From the NCBI GenBank assembly GCA_032622095.1, contig CP136061.1, forward strand, positions 86,528,324-86,592,323: DNA of 64,000 bases. The letters run 5' to 3'. The DNA comes from Siphonodentalium dalli (lineage: Eukaryota > Mollusca > Scaphopoda > Gadilida > Siphonodentaliidae). Positions 30,401 through 40,332 of the stretch are shown in pieces (the first letter of the stretch is position 1; each line of letters starts with the position of its first letter). Below the pieces are notes generated by a model, which made no database searches, was not told where the DNA came from, and saw nothing but the letters and a program-made list of their open reading frames with translations. The translations under genes were made by a program, and so were the position numbers.

Positions 30401-33400
30401 TACATGTCCTTCCTTCGGCTGTGCACGATACTGACTTCTCACATACGGCAACATTGCACGAATCACCCGAACTGCTACATGTCCTTCCTCCGGCTGTGCA
30501 CGATACTGACTTTTCACATACGGCAACATTACACGAATCACCCGAACTGCTACATGTCCTTCCTCCGGCTGTGCACGATACTGACTTCTCACATACGGCA
30601 ACATTACACGAATCACCCGAACTGCTACATGTCCTTCCTCCGGCTGTGCACGATACTGACTTCTCACATACGGCAACATTGCACGAATCACCCGAACTGC
30701 TACATGTCCTTCCTTCGGCTGTGCACGATACTGACTTCTCACATACGGCAACATTGCACGAATCACCCGAACTGCTACATGTCCTTCCTTCGACTGTGCA
30801 CGATACTGACTTCTCACATACGGCAACATTGAACGAATCACCCGAACTGCTACATGTCCTTCCTTCGGCTGTGCACGATACTGACTTCTCACATACGGCA
30901 ACATTGCACGAATCACCCGAACTGCTACAAGTCCTTCCTTCGGCTGTGCACGATACTGACTTCTCACATACGGCAACATTGCACGAATCACCTGAACTGC
31001 TACATGTCCTTCCTTCGGCTGTGCACGATACTGACTTCTCACATACGGCAACATTGCACGAATCACCCGAACTGCTACATGTCCTTCCTTCGGCTGTGCA
31101 CGATACTGACTTCTCACATACGGCAACATTACACGAATCACCCGAACTGCTACATGTCCTTCCTTCGGCTGTGCACGATACTGACTTCTCACATACGGCA
31201 ACATTACACGAATCACCCGAACTGCTACATGTCCTTCCTCCGGCTGTGCACGATACTGACTTTTCACATACGGCAACATTGCACGAATCACCCGAACTGC
31301 TACATGTCCTTCCTTCGGCTGTGCAAGATACTGACTTCTCACATACGGCAACATTGCACGAATCACCCGAACTGCTACATGTCCTTCCTTCGGCTGTGCA
31401 CGATACTGACTTCTCACATACGGCAACATTGCACGAATCACCCGAACTGCTACATGTCCTTCCTTCGGCTGTGCACGATACTGACTTCTCACATACGGCA
31501 ACATTGCACGAATCACCCGAACTGCTACATGTCCTTCCTCCGGCTGTGCACGATACTGACTTCTCACATACGGCAACATTGCACGAATCACCCGAACTGC
31601 TACATGTCCTTCCTTCGGCTGTGCACGATACTGACTTCTCACATACGGCAACGTTGCACGAATCACCCGAACTGCTACATGTCCTTCCTTCGGCTGTGCA
31701 CGATACTGACTTCTCACATACGGCAACGTTGCACGAATCACCCGAACTGCTACATGTCCTTCCTTCGGCTGTGCACGATACTGACTTCTCACATACGGCA
31801 ACATTGCACGAATCACCCGAACTGCTACATGTCCTTCCTTCGGCTGTGCACGATACTGACTTCTCACATACGGCAACATTGCACGAATCACCCGAACTGC
31901 TACATGTCCTTCCTCCGGCTGTGCACGATACTGACTTCTCACATACGGCAACATTGCACGAATCACCCGAACTGCTACATGTCCTTCCTCCGGCTGTGCA
32001 CGATACTGACTTCTCACATACGGCAACGTTGCACGAATCACCCGAACTGCTACATGTCCTTCCTTCGGCTGTGCACGATACTGACTTCTCACATACGGCA
32101 ACATTGCACGAATCACCCGAACTGCTACATGTCCTTCCTCCGGCTGTGCACGATACTGACTTCTCACATACGGCAACATTGCACGAATCACCCGAACTGC
32201 TACATGTCCTTCCTCCGGCTGTGCACCATACTGACTTCTCACATACGGCAACATTGCACGAATCACCCGAACTGCTACATGTCCTTCCTTCGGCTGTGCA
32301 AGATACTGACTTCTCACATACGGCAACATTGCACGAATCACCCGAACTGCTACATGTCCTTCCTTCGGCTGTGCACGATACTGACTTCTCACATACGGCA
32401 ACATTGCACGAATCACCCGAACTGCTACATGTCCTTCCTCCGGCTGTGCACGATACTGACTTCTCACATACGGCAACATTGCACGAATCACCCGAACTGC
32501 TACATGTCCTTCCTTCGGCTGTGCACGATACTGACTCCTCACATACGGCAACATTGCACGAATCACCCGAACTGCTACATGTCCTTCCTTCGGCTGTGCA
32601 CGATACTGACTTCTCACATACGGCAACATTACACGAATCACCCGAACTGCTACATGTCCTTCCTTCGGCTGTGCACGATACTGACTTCTCACATACGGCA
32701 ACATTACACGAATCACCCGAACTGCTACATGTCCTTCCTTCGGCTGTGCACGATACTGACTTTTCACATACGGCAACATTGCACGAATAACCCGAACTGC
32801 TACATGTCCTTCCTTCGGCAGTGCACGATACTGACTTCTCACAAACGGCAACATTGCACGAATCACCCGAACTGCTACATGTCCTTCCTCCGGCTGTGCA
32901 CGATACTGACTTCTCACATACGGCAACATTGCACGAATCACCCGAACTGCTACATGTCCTTCCTTCGGCTGTGCACGATACTGACTTCTCACATACGGCA
33001 ACATTGCACGAATCACCCGAACTGCTACATGTCCTTCCTCCGGCTGTGCACGATACTGACTTTTCACATACGGCAACATTACACGAATCACCCGAACTGC
33101 TACATGTCCTTCCTCCGGCTGTGCACGATACTGACTTCTCACATACGGCAACATTACACGAATCACCCGAACTGCTACATGTCCTTCCTCCGGCTGTGCA
33201 CGATACTGACTTCTCACATACGGCAACATTGCACGAATCACCCGAACTGCTACATGTCCTTCCTTCGGCTGTGCACGATACTGACTTCTCACATACGGCA
33301 ACATTGCACGAATCACCCGAACTGCTACATGTCCTTCCTTCGACTGTGCACGATACTGACTTCTCACATACGGCAACATTGAACGAATCACCCGAACTGC

Positions 33401-35070
33401 TACATGTCCTTCCTTCGGCTGTGCACGATACTGACTTCTCACATACGGCAACATTGCACGAATCACCCGAACTGCTACAAGTCCTTCCTTCGGCTGTGCA
33501 CGATACTGACTTCTCACATACGGCAACATTGCACGAATCACCTGAACTGCTACATGTCCTTCCTTCGGCTGTGCACGATACTGACTTCTCACATACGGCA
33601 ACATTGCACGAATCACCCGAACTGCTACATGTCCTTCCTTCGGCTGTGCACGATACTGACTTCTCACATACGGCAACATTACACGAATCACCCGAACTGC
33701 TACATGTCCTTCCTTCGGCTGTGCACGATACTGACTTCTCACATACGGCAACATTACACGAATCACCCGAACTGCTACATGTCCTTCCTCCGGCTGTGCA
33801 CGATACTGACTTTTCACATACGGCAACATTGCACGAATCACCCGAACTGCTACATGTCCTTCCTTCGGCTGTGCAAGATACTGACTTCTCACATACGGCA
33901 ACATTGCACGAATCACCCGAACTGCTACATGTCCTTTCTTCGGCTGTGCACGATACTGACTTCTCACATACGGCAACATTGCACGAATCACCCGAACTGC
34001 TACATGTCCTTCCTTCGGCTGTGCACGATACTGACTTCTCACATACGGCAACATTGCACGAATCACCCGAACTGCTACATGTCCTTCCTCCGGCTGTGCA
34101 CGATACTGACTTCTCACATACGGCAACATTGCACGAATCACCCGAACTGCTACATGTCCTTCCTTCGGCTGTGCACGATACTGACTTCTCACATACGGCA
34201 ACGTTGCACGAATCACCCGAACTGCTACATGTCCTTCCTTCGGCTGTGCACGATACTGACTTCTCACATACGGCAACGTTGCACGAATCACCCGAACTGC
34301 TACATGTCCTTCCTTCGGCTGTGCACGATACTGACTTCTCACATACGGCAACATTGCACGAATCACCCGAACTGCTACATGTCCTTCCTTCGGCTGTGCA
34401 CGATACTGACTTCTCACATACGGCAACATTGCACGAATCACCCGAACTGCTACATGTCCTTCCTCCGGCTGTGCACGATACTGACTTCTCACATACGGCA
34501 ACATTGCACGAATCACCCGAACTGCTACATGTCCTTCCTCCGGCTGTGCACGATACTGACTTCTCACATACGGCAACGTTGCACGAATCACCCGAACTGC
34601 TACATGTCCTTCCTTCGGCTGTGCACGATACTGACTTCTCACATACGGCAACATTGCACGAATCACCCGAACTGCTACATGTCCTTCCTCCGGCTGTGCA
34701 CGATACTGACTTCTCACATACGGCAACATTGCACGAATCACCCGAACTGCTACATGTCCTTCCTCCGGCTGTGCACCATACTGACTTCTCACATACGGCA
34801 ACATTGCACGAATCACCCGAACTGCTACATGTCCTTCCTTCGGCTGTGCAAGATACTGACTTCTCACATACGGCAACATTGCACGAATCACCCGAACTGC
34901 TACATGTCCTTCCTTCGGCTGTGCACGATACTGACTTCTCACATACGGCAACATTGCACGAATCACCCGAACTGCTACATGTCCTTCCTCCGGCTGTGCA
35001 CGATACTGACTTCTCACATACGGCAACATTGCACGAATCACCCGAACTGCTACATGTCCTTCCTTCGGCT
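27466..35070. repeat. Tandem 37-mer and 34-mer higher-order repeat copies
   Basis: The GAATAACCC marker at 27463, 30238 and 32788 divides this part into blocks of 2,775 bp (37 monomers) and 2,550 bp (34 monomers), plus a third block that follows the second closely until about 35070. Between 30241-32520 and 32791-35070 I found only one difference (CCTTTCTTC at about 33937). This duplication must be very young, or the copies have been homogenised. Confidence 0.85.
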
Positions 35071-35609
35071 GTGCACGATACTGACTTCTCACATACGGCA
35101 ACATTGCACGAATCACCCGAACTGCTACATGTCCTTCCTCCGGCTGTGCACGATACTGACTTCTCACATACGGCAACATTGCACGAATCACCCGAACTGC
35201 TACATGTCCTTCCTTCGGCTGTGCACGATACTGACTTCTCACATACGGCAACAGTACACGAATCACCCGAACTGCTACATGTCCTTCCTTCGGCTGTGCA
35301 AGATACTGACTTCTCACATACGGCAACATTGCACGAATCACCCGAACTGCTACATGTCCTTCCTTCGGCTGTGCACGATACTGACTTCTCACATACGGCA
35401 ACATTGCACGAATCACCCGAACTGCTACATGTCCTTCCTTCGGCTGTGCACGATACTGACTTCTCACATACGGCAACATTACACGAATCACCCGAACTGC
35501 TACATGTCCTTCCTTCGGCTGTGCAAGATACTGACTTCTCACATACGGCAACATTGCACGAATCACCCGAACTGCTACATGTCCTTCCTTCGGCTGTGCA
35601 CGATACTGA

Positions 35610-35768
35610 CTTCTCACATACGGCATATTCACGTATGCTGATTCCAAATGCCTAAACGGATTCCTGTTTGATATCGACATCAAAAGCATTGTCCCAAACA
35701 ATGACTGGCGAGTCAGTCTGGTTTTCATCACAGCATTCTTTCATATCATCACATGTACCGCGCTTGTG
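35610..35768 (+). CDS. Candidate exon encoding a transmembrane segment, partial
   Basis: In the one plus frame that has stops inside the satellite, an open stretch begins right after the last monomer TGA (35607) and continues past the array edge. The non-satellite part reads roughly YADSKCLNGFLFDIDIKS followed by IVPNNDWRV and a hydrophobic run SLVFITAFFHIITCTALV, typical of one membrane helix. A consensus donor GTAAGA follows at 35769-35774, leaving codon phase 0. If unspliced, the frame would stop at 35793. There is no ATG, and the only nearby acceptor-like AG (about 35682) has a poor pyrimidine tract, so the exon start is unresolved and may lie in or beyond the satellite. I do not recognise the family. 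It could be a chance open frame, but hydrophobic helix plus exact donor makes an exon plausible. Confidence 0.35.
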
Positions 35769-35795
35769 GTAAGATTAGCTTCTTATAACAAGTGA

Positions 35796-37024
35796 TATGT
35801 GTCTCATTGACATGCTCATGGTATGGGTCATTTGCATTATCATGTGACTACTACCACCTTGAAAAATATTGAAAATACCTTGAAAAATTGGCAAATTTTA
35901 TGCAAAAATCATACTATTTTTGGCTGATGTAAGAGCAAGAAGAGCGAGAATAGCTACACCATGCGTGAGAGATGCATTGGACTAAAGACCAGGCTGTTAA
36001 AAATGCAATAAAATACTTTGAAGTGACTCCCAGGAATCAAAAAGGCCAAAAAGGTCAATTCCCCCTTTAGGTTACAGAGGTGTAAATGTTTTTCATAGGC
36101 CTCAGTGCTAACGTTTTAGCGTATACTATTGGCAATATAAACATTGGGTCCAAAATTTTCTTGAAATCTGAAAAATTGACACTTTGGGAAACTTTTTGCA
36201 CAAAAAAATCAGGTACGACAGGCAGGGAATTCGCCTTTAAATCTTGTATTTTTCCAAACTAGTGTCAGAACAGCATTAAAAAATACTGTCATATTTTAGA
36301 CCACAACAAAAAATTCAAACTTCACTACAGAGAGTTAATTCCTGTGCCAATGGCTATTTTACCAGTGGGAAACCATAGGGAAGAGGTGTGATGATTTTTT
36401 TATGCAAAAAGCACACAAGGCTATTGACCAATCAGGGCCCAGTGTCTATTTTATTCTCTCCTATATATTCCTCCCGCATCCGCTAGAGGTCTCTCCGAAC
36501 CTTATTTACACCAGTGTAACCAGTTATGCCGGACTACCAGACCCATTCAGCCCCATTTAAACTGGATGTGTGACAAGACCTGACTGCCATATATAAAAAG
36601 TTAATGGAATATACATGTACTTATGTCTTATTCGTTGATATAAACAGAAGTCAATGATGATAATAATTACAAGTGTATCGATATACCATAGTTATGTCAA
36701 CAATTATGTTTATACATATTGTGAAAATGTTGAAAACATGTCACCGTGAAAGTTTGTTAGACTAGAATCAATATGAATGAACTTATGTCGCGAGATGTCA
36801 CGAAGTACAATCATGTGCACGACTCTATAAAGTGGAGCGGACCATTCATGAATGATATTCATTCCGAATCAATTTCGAACTTCAGTGAAAGATTGGTCAT
36901 ATAGCGTGCTGTATTGCAACAAGTGGTTAAATCAACAAATTAAAAGTATATAATGCAATAATATAAGCCATTGTGGATACGTTTAAATCGACCCATGTAA
37001 CTAAAATATGTTCATAACATTTAA
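35796..37024. other. Non-coding AT-rich spacer
   Basis: No supportable gene. It holds AT-rich sequence with a CCAAT element at 36428 and a TATATATT run at 36462, and a TATAAAG at about 36826. These could be promoter remnants but have no transcript to belong to. Confidence 0.6.
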
Positions 37025-37545
37025 AGGTGGATTATCTCTTTGTAAACATGTATTATATAGTTACCGGGGTATATAATATTAGATCTGAATCGAAGACTCC
37101 TGTCCGGAAATGCTTCTATCGATTAATATTAATTTTATTTCGAATATTTTCTGGTCTAAAAAGGTGTGGTTGTTTAGCTAATGAACAATAGTGGTTACTG
37201 TTAACAGAGACCAGAAATTTTATTGTGTAATATTGTCACAAATAAATGTTAATTATACTCATTATCGCTTATAACTATGCAATAAAACAATACAACCAAT
37301 CAATCTGGGACATTTGACGTTCGGTACGTAGCCACAGGAAAAGCCTAAAGCTCTATATCGCAATATGGTATCACCCGAATGGTCTGTTCTAAAAATAGAC
37401 AAATAAACGGTCCCAATAAAATATTCGATATAAAATCAATATTAATTGATAGAAGCCTTTCCGAACAGGGGTCTTCAGTTCATATTTATTATTTTATACC
37501 CACGCATCTATTTTAAATTTGTTATTTAAAGAGATAATCCATCTT
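37025..37545. mobile_element. TA-flanked MITE (Tc1/mariner-type target), copy A
   Basis: The ends are inverted repeats. The left end AAGGTGGATTATCTCTTT pairs with the right end, which reads AAGATGGATTATCTCTTT on the opposite strand. Similarity continues inward through GAAGACTCCTGTCCG and its partner to give imperfect terminal repeats of about 130 bp. A TA dinucleotide flanks each end (37023-37024 and 37546-37547). The length of 521 bp with no reading frame makes it non-autonomous. A second copy in the opposite orientation is at 47022-48129. The superfamily is inferred only from the TA target. Confidence 0.75.
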
Positions 37546-37547
37546 TA

Positions 37548-38211
37548 ATACATACTTTGACTATAGTGCATTGTCCTCATTTTGTGTTGTATGTATGTTT
37601 ATGTTATGGATCACGCTTCTTTTGGCTTTTATTCAATAAAAGAATTGAATTGAAAATAGACAGTAGTATAATTGGTGGCATATCTGTGGAGTCAGCGCAA
37701 AATTATCGTCATCATCACTAACAGGTGACAATTAAAGGGCCGTGGTCTGATGTTGGGTAAGCAATTTAGAAAATAATTTAAATCTCATGCGGAGGACCGA
37801 AAATTATTTATAGCCAAAAATTAAAATTTGCAAAATTAGATCAGTGTGAATGCAAGTTGTAGATTGGGAAGAGAAGCTTGTTGTCTGTTATATGGTGCCA
37901 GGAAGGTGTATATATAGTGTCACGAAGTTGTATATATAGTATGTTAAACGTCAAAAGACACACACCGATATCATGATTCCGATAACCCGGTGATGATCTC
38001 TCCGTGCGAAGAACCATCGCTTTTCAGAACATATACTTCGCGCTACCAGGTCGTCTATATCACAGGATCCACTTTATCCGAGTGGACGAACAACTTCTCA
38101 AGGACATCACACAGATACAGAAGTTCATCTGTGTTTACTCGTTTTATGCGCACTTAGGATGGGGTATGTAGAGAAGGATTCCTCATATAGATCACATGAA
38201 CACGAATACTC
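37548..38211. other. Non-coding spacer downstream of the minus-strand zinc-finger gene
   Basis: No gene seen. A short direct duplication of GTATATATAGT lies at about 37908 and 37931. On the minus strand the nearest polyadenylation-like AATAAA (TTTATT on plus, about 37626) is some 580 bp past the zinc-finger stop codon, so it is only a weak candidate for that gene's 3' end. Confidence 0.5.
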
Positions 38212-39165
38212 CTAAGTATGGTTCCTCCCGTGTCTCGCCATGCTATCGGAGCGAGCAAATGTTTTCCCGCACATATCACACATATAGGGTCGATCTCCTG
38301 TGTGGATTCTTGTATGTATTGCCATGTAGCTTACGTCAGCAAACGATTTCCCACATATATCGCATGTACACGAGCGGTCGCCTGTGTGGATCCGTTCATG
38401 TCTTGCTAGGTTGTGAGGTTGCCTAAATGATTGTCCACATATATCGCATGTATACGGGCGGTCGCCTGTGTGGGTCCGTTCGTGTCTTGTTAGGTTGTGA
38501 GATAGCCTAAATGATTGTCCACATACATGGCATGCATACGGGCGATCTGCTGAATGGATTTTCTGATGGCGTGTTAGAAGCTGAGAAACACGAAATAATT
38601 TCCCACATATATCACAAGCATAAGGGCTGTCGTTTGTGTGGATTTTCTTATGTCTTGTTAGAATACCACACAGATTAAATGATTTTCCACAAATATCACA
38701 TGTATACGGGCGGCTGTTTGTATGGATTTTCTTATGTATTTTCAGAGTAGAAAACTGAGTGAATGATTTCTCACACACCTCACAAGCATATGGTCGCTCT
38801 CCAGTGTGGGTCCGCTTGTGCATCTTCATGGTAATTAAAAGAGTAAATGATTGTCCACACACATCACACTTATAAGGTCGGTCTCCTGTGTGGATTCTCT
38901 TATGCACTGTCAGACGATAAGACAGAACAAATGATTTCCCGCAAATATCACATGTAAACGGGCGGTGCCCTGTATGTATTATCTTATGTTCTCTCAGATG
39001 ATGGCATAACTTATACGATTTGCCACACACGTCACATCGATACAGGCGTTCTCCATTGTGAATTTTGTTATGAGCTGTCAGAATATTAGATGTACGGAAG
39101 CATGCCCCACAAATCTCACATACATACGGACGCTCGCCAGTGTGGATCTTCCTGTGTATCGTCAT
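38212..39165 (-). CDS. C2H2 zinc-finger protein, 11 intact fingers (3' part of a split gene)
   Basis: Probable nuclear nucleic-acid-binding protein. From the first in-frame ATG (39165) the frame begins in the tail of a finger (MTIHRKIHTGERP). It then has 11 complete C-x2-C-x12-H-x3-H fingers of 28 residues, joined by TGERP/TGDRP-type linkers, and ends in ARHGRNHT directly before the stop. Helix stretches differ between fingers (RLSHNLTRH, RQPHNLARH, ARSDSMARH), so it should read a composite DNA site. No KRAB, BTB or other extra domain is visible, and the coding part has no intron. The frame is cut from two upstream fingers (39162-39386) by a break in the twelfth-from-last finger, so the protein may start at this internal ATG or the locus may be a pseudogene. 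A similar gene lies divergently at 40333. Confidence 0.85.
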   Translation of the reverse strand: MTIHRKIHTGERPYVCEICGACFRTSNILTAHNKIHNGERLYRCDVCGKSYKLCHHLREHKIIHTGHRPFTCDICGKSFVLSYRLTVHKRIHTGDRPYKCDVCGQSFTLLITMKMHKRTHTGERPYACEVCEKSFTQFSTLKIHKKIHTNSRPYTCDICGKSFNLCGILTRHKKIHTNDSPYACDICGKLFRVSQLLTRHQKIHSADRPYACHVCGQSFRLSHNLTRHERTHTGDRPYTCDICGQSFRQPHNLARHERIHTGDRSCTCDICGKSFADVSYMAIHTRIHTGDRPYMCDMCGKTFARSDSMARHGRNHT

Positions 39166-39386
39166 GTTTTCCCGCACACATCGCACTGATATGGTCGGTC
39201 CATTGCGTGGATTTTCTTATGTCTTTTCAAATCAGTTGAGCCAGTACATTGTTTCCCACATATATTACATGCATATGGCCGGTCTCCTGTGTGGATTCGT
39301 TTTATATGCGCCGCTAGTTTGTGATAGCGACTAAACGGTTTCGCACATATGTCACATTGATACGTACGGTGGCTGATTTGCGACAT
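39162..39386 (-). pseudogene. 5' part of the minus-strand zinc-finger gene, cut by a frameshift
   Basis: The first ATG is at 39386 (MSQISHRTYQCDIC). The peptide holds two whole fingers, the first with an unusual H-x4-H spacing (HIKRIH), and the start of a third (YQCDVCGKT) before TGA at 39164-39162. Between the second cysteine codon of that finger and its first histidine codon, which is read in another frame, there are 17 nt instead of the expected 36. A net loss of 19 nt therefore explains both the truncated finger and the frameshift. The rest of the gene is the 11-finger frame at 38212-39165. An assembly error is the alternative to a true mutation. Confidence 0.75.
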
Positions 39387-39399
39387 ACTCAATACATAT

Positions 39400-39500
39400 A
39401 TTATCTCGAGATCTCGACATATTATCTCGAGATCTCGACATAATTATCTCGAGATCTCAACTTAATTATCTCGAGATAATTATCTCGAGATCTCGACATA
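39400..39500. repeat. Short tandem repeat of a palindromic TCTCGAGA unit
   Basis: About five units built on TTATCTCGAGATCTCGACA sit just upstream of the minus-strand zinc-finger start, in the interval between the two divergent zinc-finger genes. The unit contains the palindromes CTCGAG and AGATCT. It could influence both genes, but nothing in the sequence proves a regulatory role. Confidence 0.7.
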
Positions 39501-39514
39501 CCATGCATATTTAA

Positions 39515-39812
39515 ACATCTCTCTCTCTCTCCCCCCCCTCTCTCTCTCTCTCTATCTCTCTCTCGTTCTTTAATGAGTCCCGGTACATACAAATCGACTT
39601 GGTTCAAATCCGGGAATCTCGATTGATAATCTGGGACTCGGGTATCTGTCCCTCCCTCTCTCCCACTCTCTCTCTCACACTCTGTATATATTTGTATCCC
39701 TCGCTCCAATCGACTTGGTTCAAATCCGGGAATCGAATACGGCTTATTCTCGATTGATAATCTGGGACTCTGTGTCTCTGTCTCTTTCCCACTCTATCTC
39801 CCTCTGTCTGTA

Positions 39813-39857
<45 letters not shown>

Positions 39858-39862
39858 TTTTT
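39515..39862. repeat. CT-rich microsatellites with a duplicated 50-70-bp segment
   Basis: Tracts of CT at about 39515-39565 and 39825-39850, the last followed by a T run, surround two copies of a segment (39593-39645 and 39706-39772). Each copy starts with ATCGACTTGGTTCAAATCC and ends with TGATAATCTGGGACTC. The second copy has about 14 extra bases inside. The GGTTCAAATCC part resembles a tRNA B box, which could mean a tRNA-derived SINE fragment, but no A box was found. Confidence 0.7.
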
Positions 39863-39923
39863 TTCGTTTTTATTGTTATTTGGATAAAATTGTATCTTTT
39901 TGAAAATATAAATAGTATACAAT

Positions 39924-40025
39924 ATGTCTAACGAACAGAAACTAATAGCACAAGCGTTTCTGGAAGTTTGTTCGTCGATAATATTTAACGATCCGGACAT
40001 CCCACGTGCGTCAAACGCAAACTGA
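39924..40025 (+). CDS. Short open frame, possible 5' exon upstream of the plus-strand zinc-finger gene
   Basis: A 33-codon ATG frame (starting MSNEQKLIAQAFLEVCSS) ends with TGA at 40023. A possible donor GTGCGT lies inside its end (about 40004), and another, GTAAAG, lies at about 40227. The acceptor at 40308 would follow either. The zinc-finger frame has a TGA directly after that acceptor, so any upstream exon would be untranslated with respect to the zinc-finger ATG. This may be an upstream ORF or chance. Confidence 0.2.
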   Translation: MSNEQKLIAQAFLEVCSSIIFNDPDIPRASNAN

Positions 40026-40289
40026 ATCTAACACCCAACAAGTATACCCATTATTTACTACCATCTATTTTCTAATGCTGGAAACAAAGAAGTGGTTGAA
40101 CATTTGGTTGATTATGTTATACATGTATTGCATGTTTACATGTTTGATGAACGTTGTATTAAATAATGTGTTGTGGAATTTCTGGGCCACGTCAAAGTGT
40201 GCACATGGATTTGTCGTATCATTACGGTAAAGCAGCGAGCACCGTTCCTGACATATTTGTGAATAGTTATCACACTAAGATCAATTGTG

Positions 40290-40308
40290 AATGCCATCTT
40301 TATTTCAG
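40290..40308 (+). other. Splice acceptor before the plus-strand zinc-finger gene
   Basis: The sequence ATGCCATCTTTATTTCAG ends 24 bp before the ATG at 40333. The pyrimidine-rich tract and CAG make a strong 3' splice site. Reading back from the ATG in frame gives TGA at 40309-40311, immediately after the acceptor, so the 40333 ATG should be the true start and the intron lies in the 5' untranslated region. Confidence 0.6.
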
Positions 40309-40332
40309 TGACACACCCAATCAATTATCAAC

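Larger units (their letters stand above)
1..35625. repeat. Satellite array, 75-bp monomer, about 475 copies
   Basis: Every 75 bases the same unit returns, with landmarks TGTGCACGATACTGAC, ACATACGGCAACATTGCACG and CACCCGAACTGCTACATG always in that order. A clean monomer is 9541-9615. Monomer GC is 38/75, against an AT-rich flank. The array starts mid-monomer at the window edge, so its true length is unknown, and it ends at 35625, where the sequence departs after ACATACGGCA. Only three indels were seen: two 4-bp insertions (about 13310 and 24260) and one 3-bp deletion (about 14567). Two plus and two minus frames lack stops in the consensus. The other two have them (TACTGA on plus; TAG and TGA on minus). 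Recurrent substitutions are few: CTTCGG/CTCCGG, ATTGCAC/ATTACAC, CACCCG/CATCCG, GCACGA/GCAAGA, CGGCTG/CGGCAG, and TTCTCA to TTTTCA, TTATCA or TCCTCA. I see no promoter, start context or splice signals belonging to it. A giant repetitive protein gene is the alternative, and I think it less likely. Confidence 0.97.

Noticed and set aside
1-35625. CRISPR-like array
   Set aside because: Units are contiguous tandem copies with no unique spacers, and the context is an animal genome.
24-35731. Many very long open frames on both strands, including a 2,980-codon plus frame at 4391-13333 and a 2,170-codon minus frame at 29219-35731
   Set aside because: All are translations of the 75-bp monomer. They overlap each other in four frames, start at arbitrary points after chance stops, and variants show no frame preference.
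36428-36475. CCAAT and TATATATT spaced like a promoter
   Set aside because: No downstream gene on the plus strand within reach; such words are common in AT-rich DNA.
39593-39772. tRNA-like B box GGTTCAAATCC, present twice
   Set aside because: No A box, no cloverleaf and no acceptor stem around it; at most a SINE fragment.
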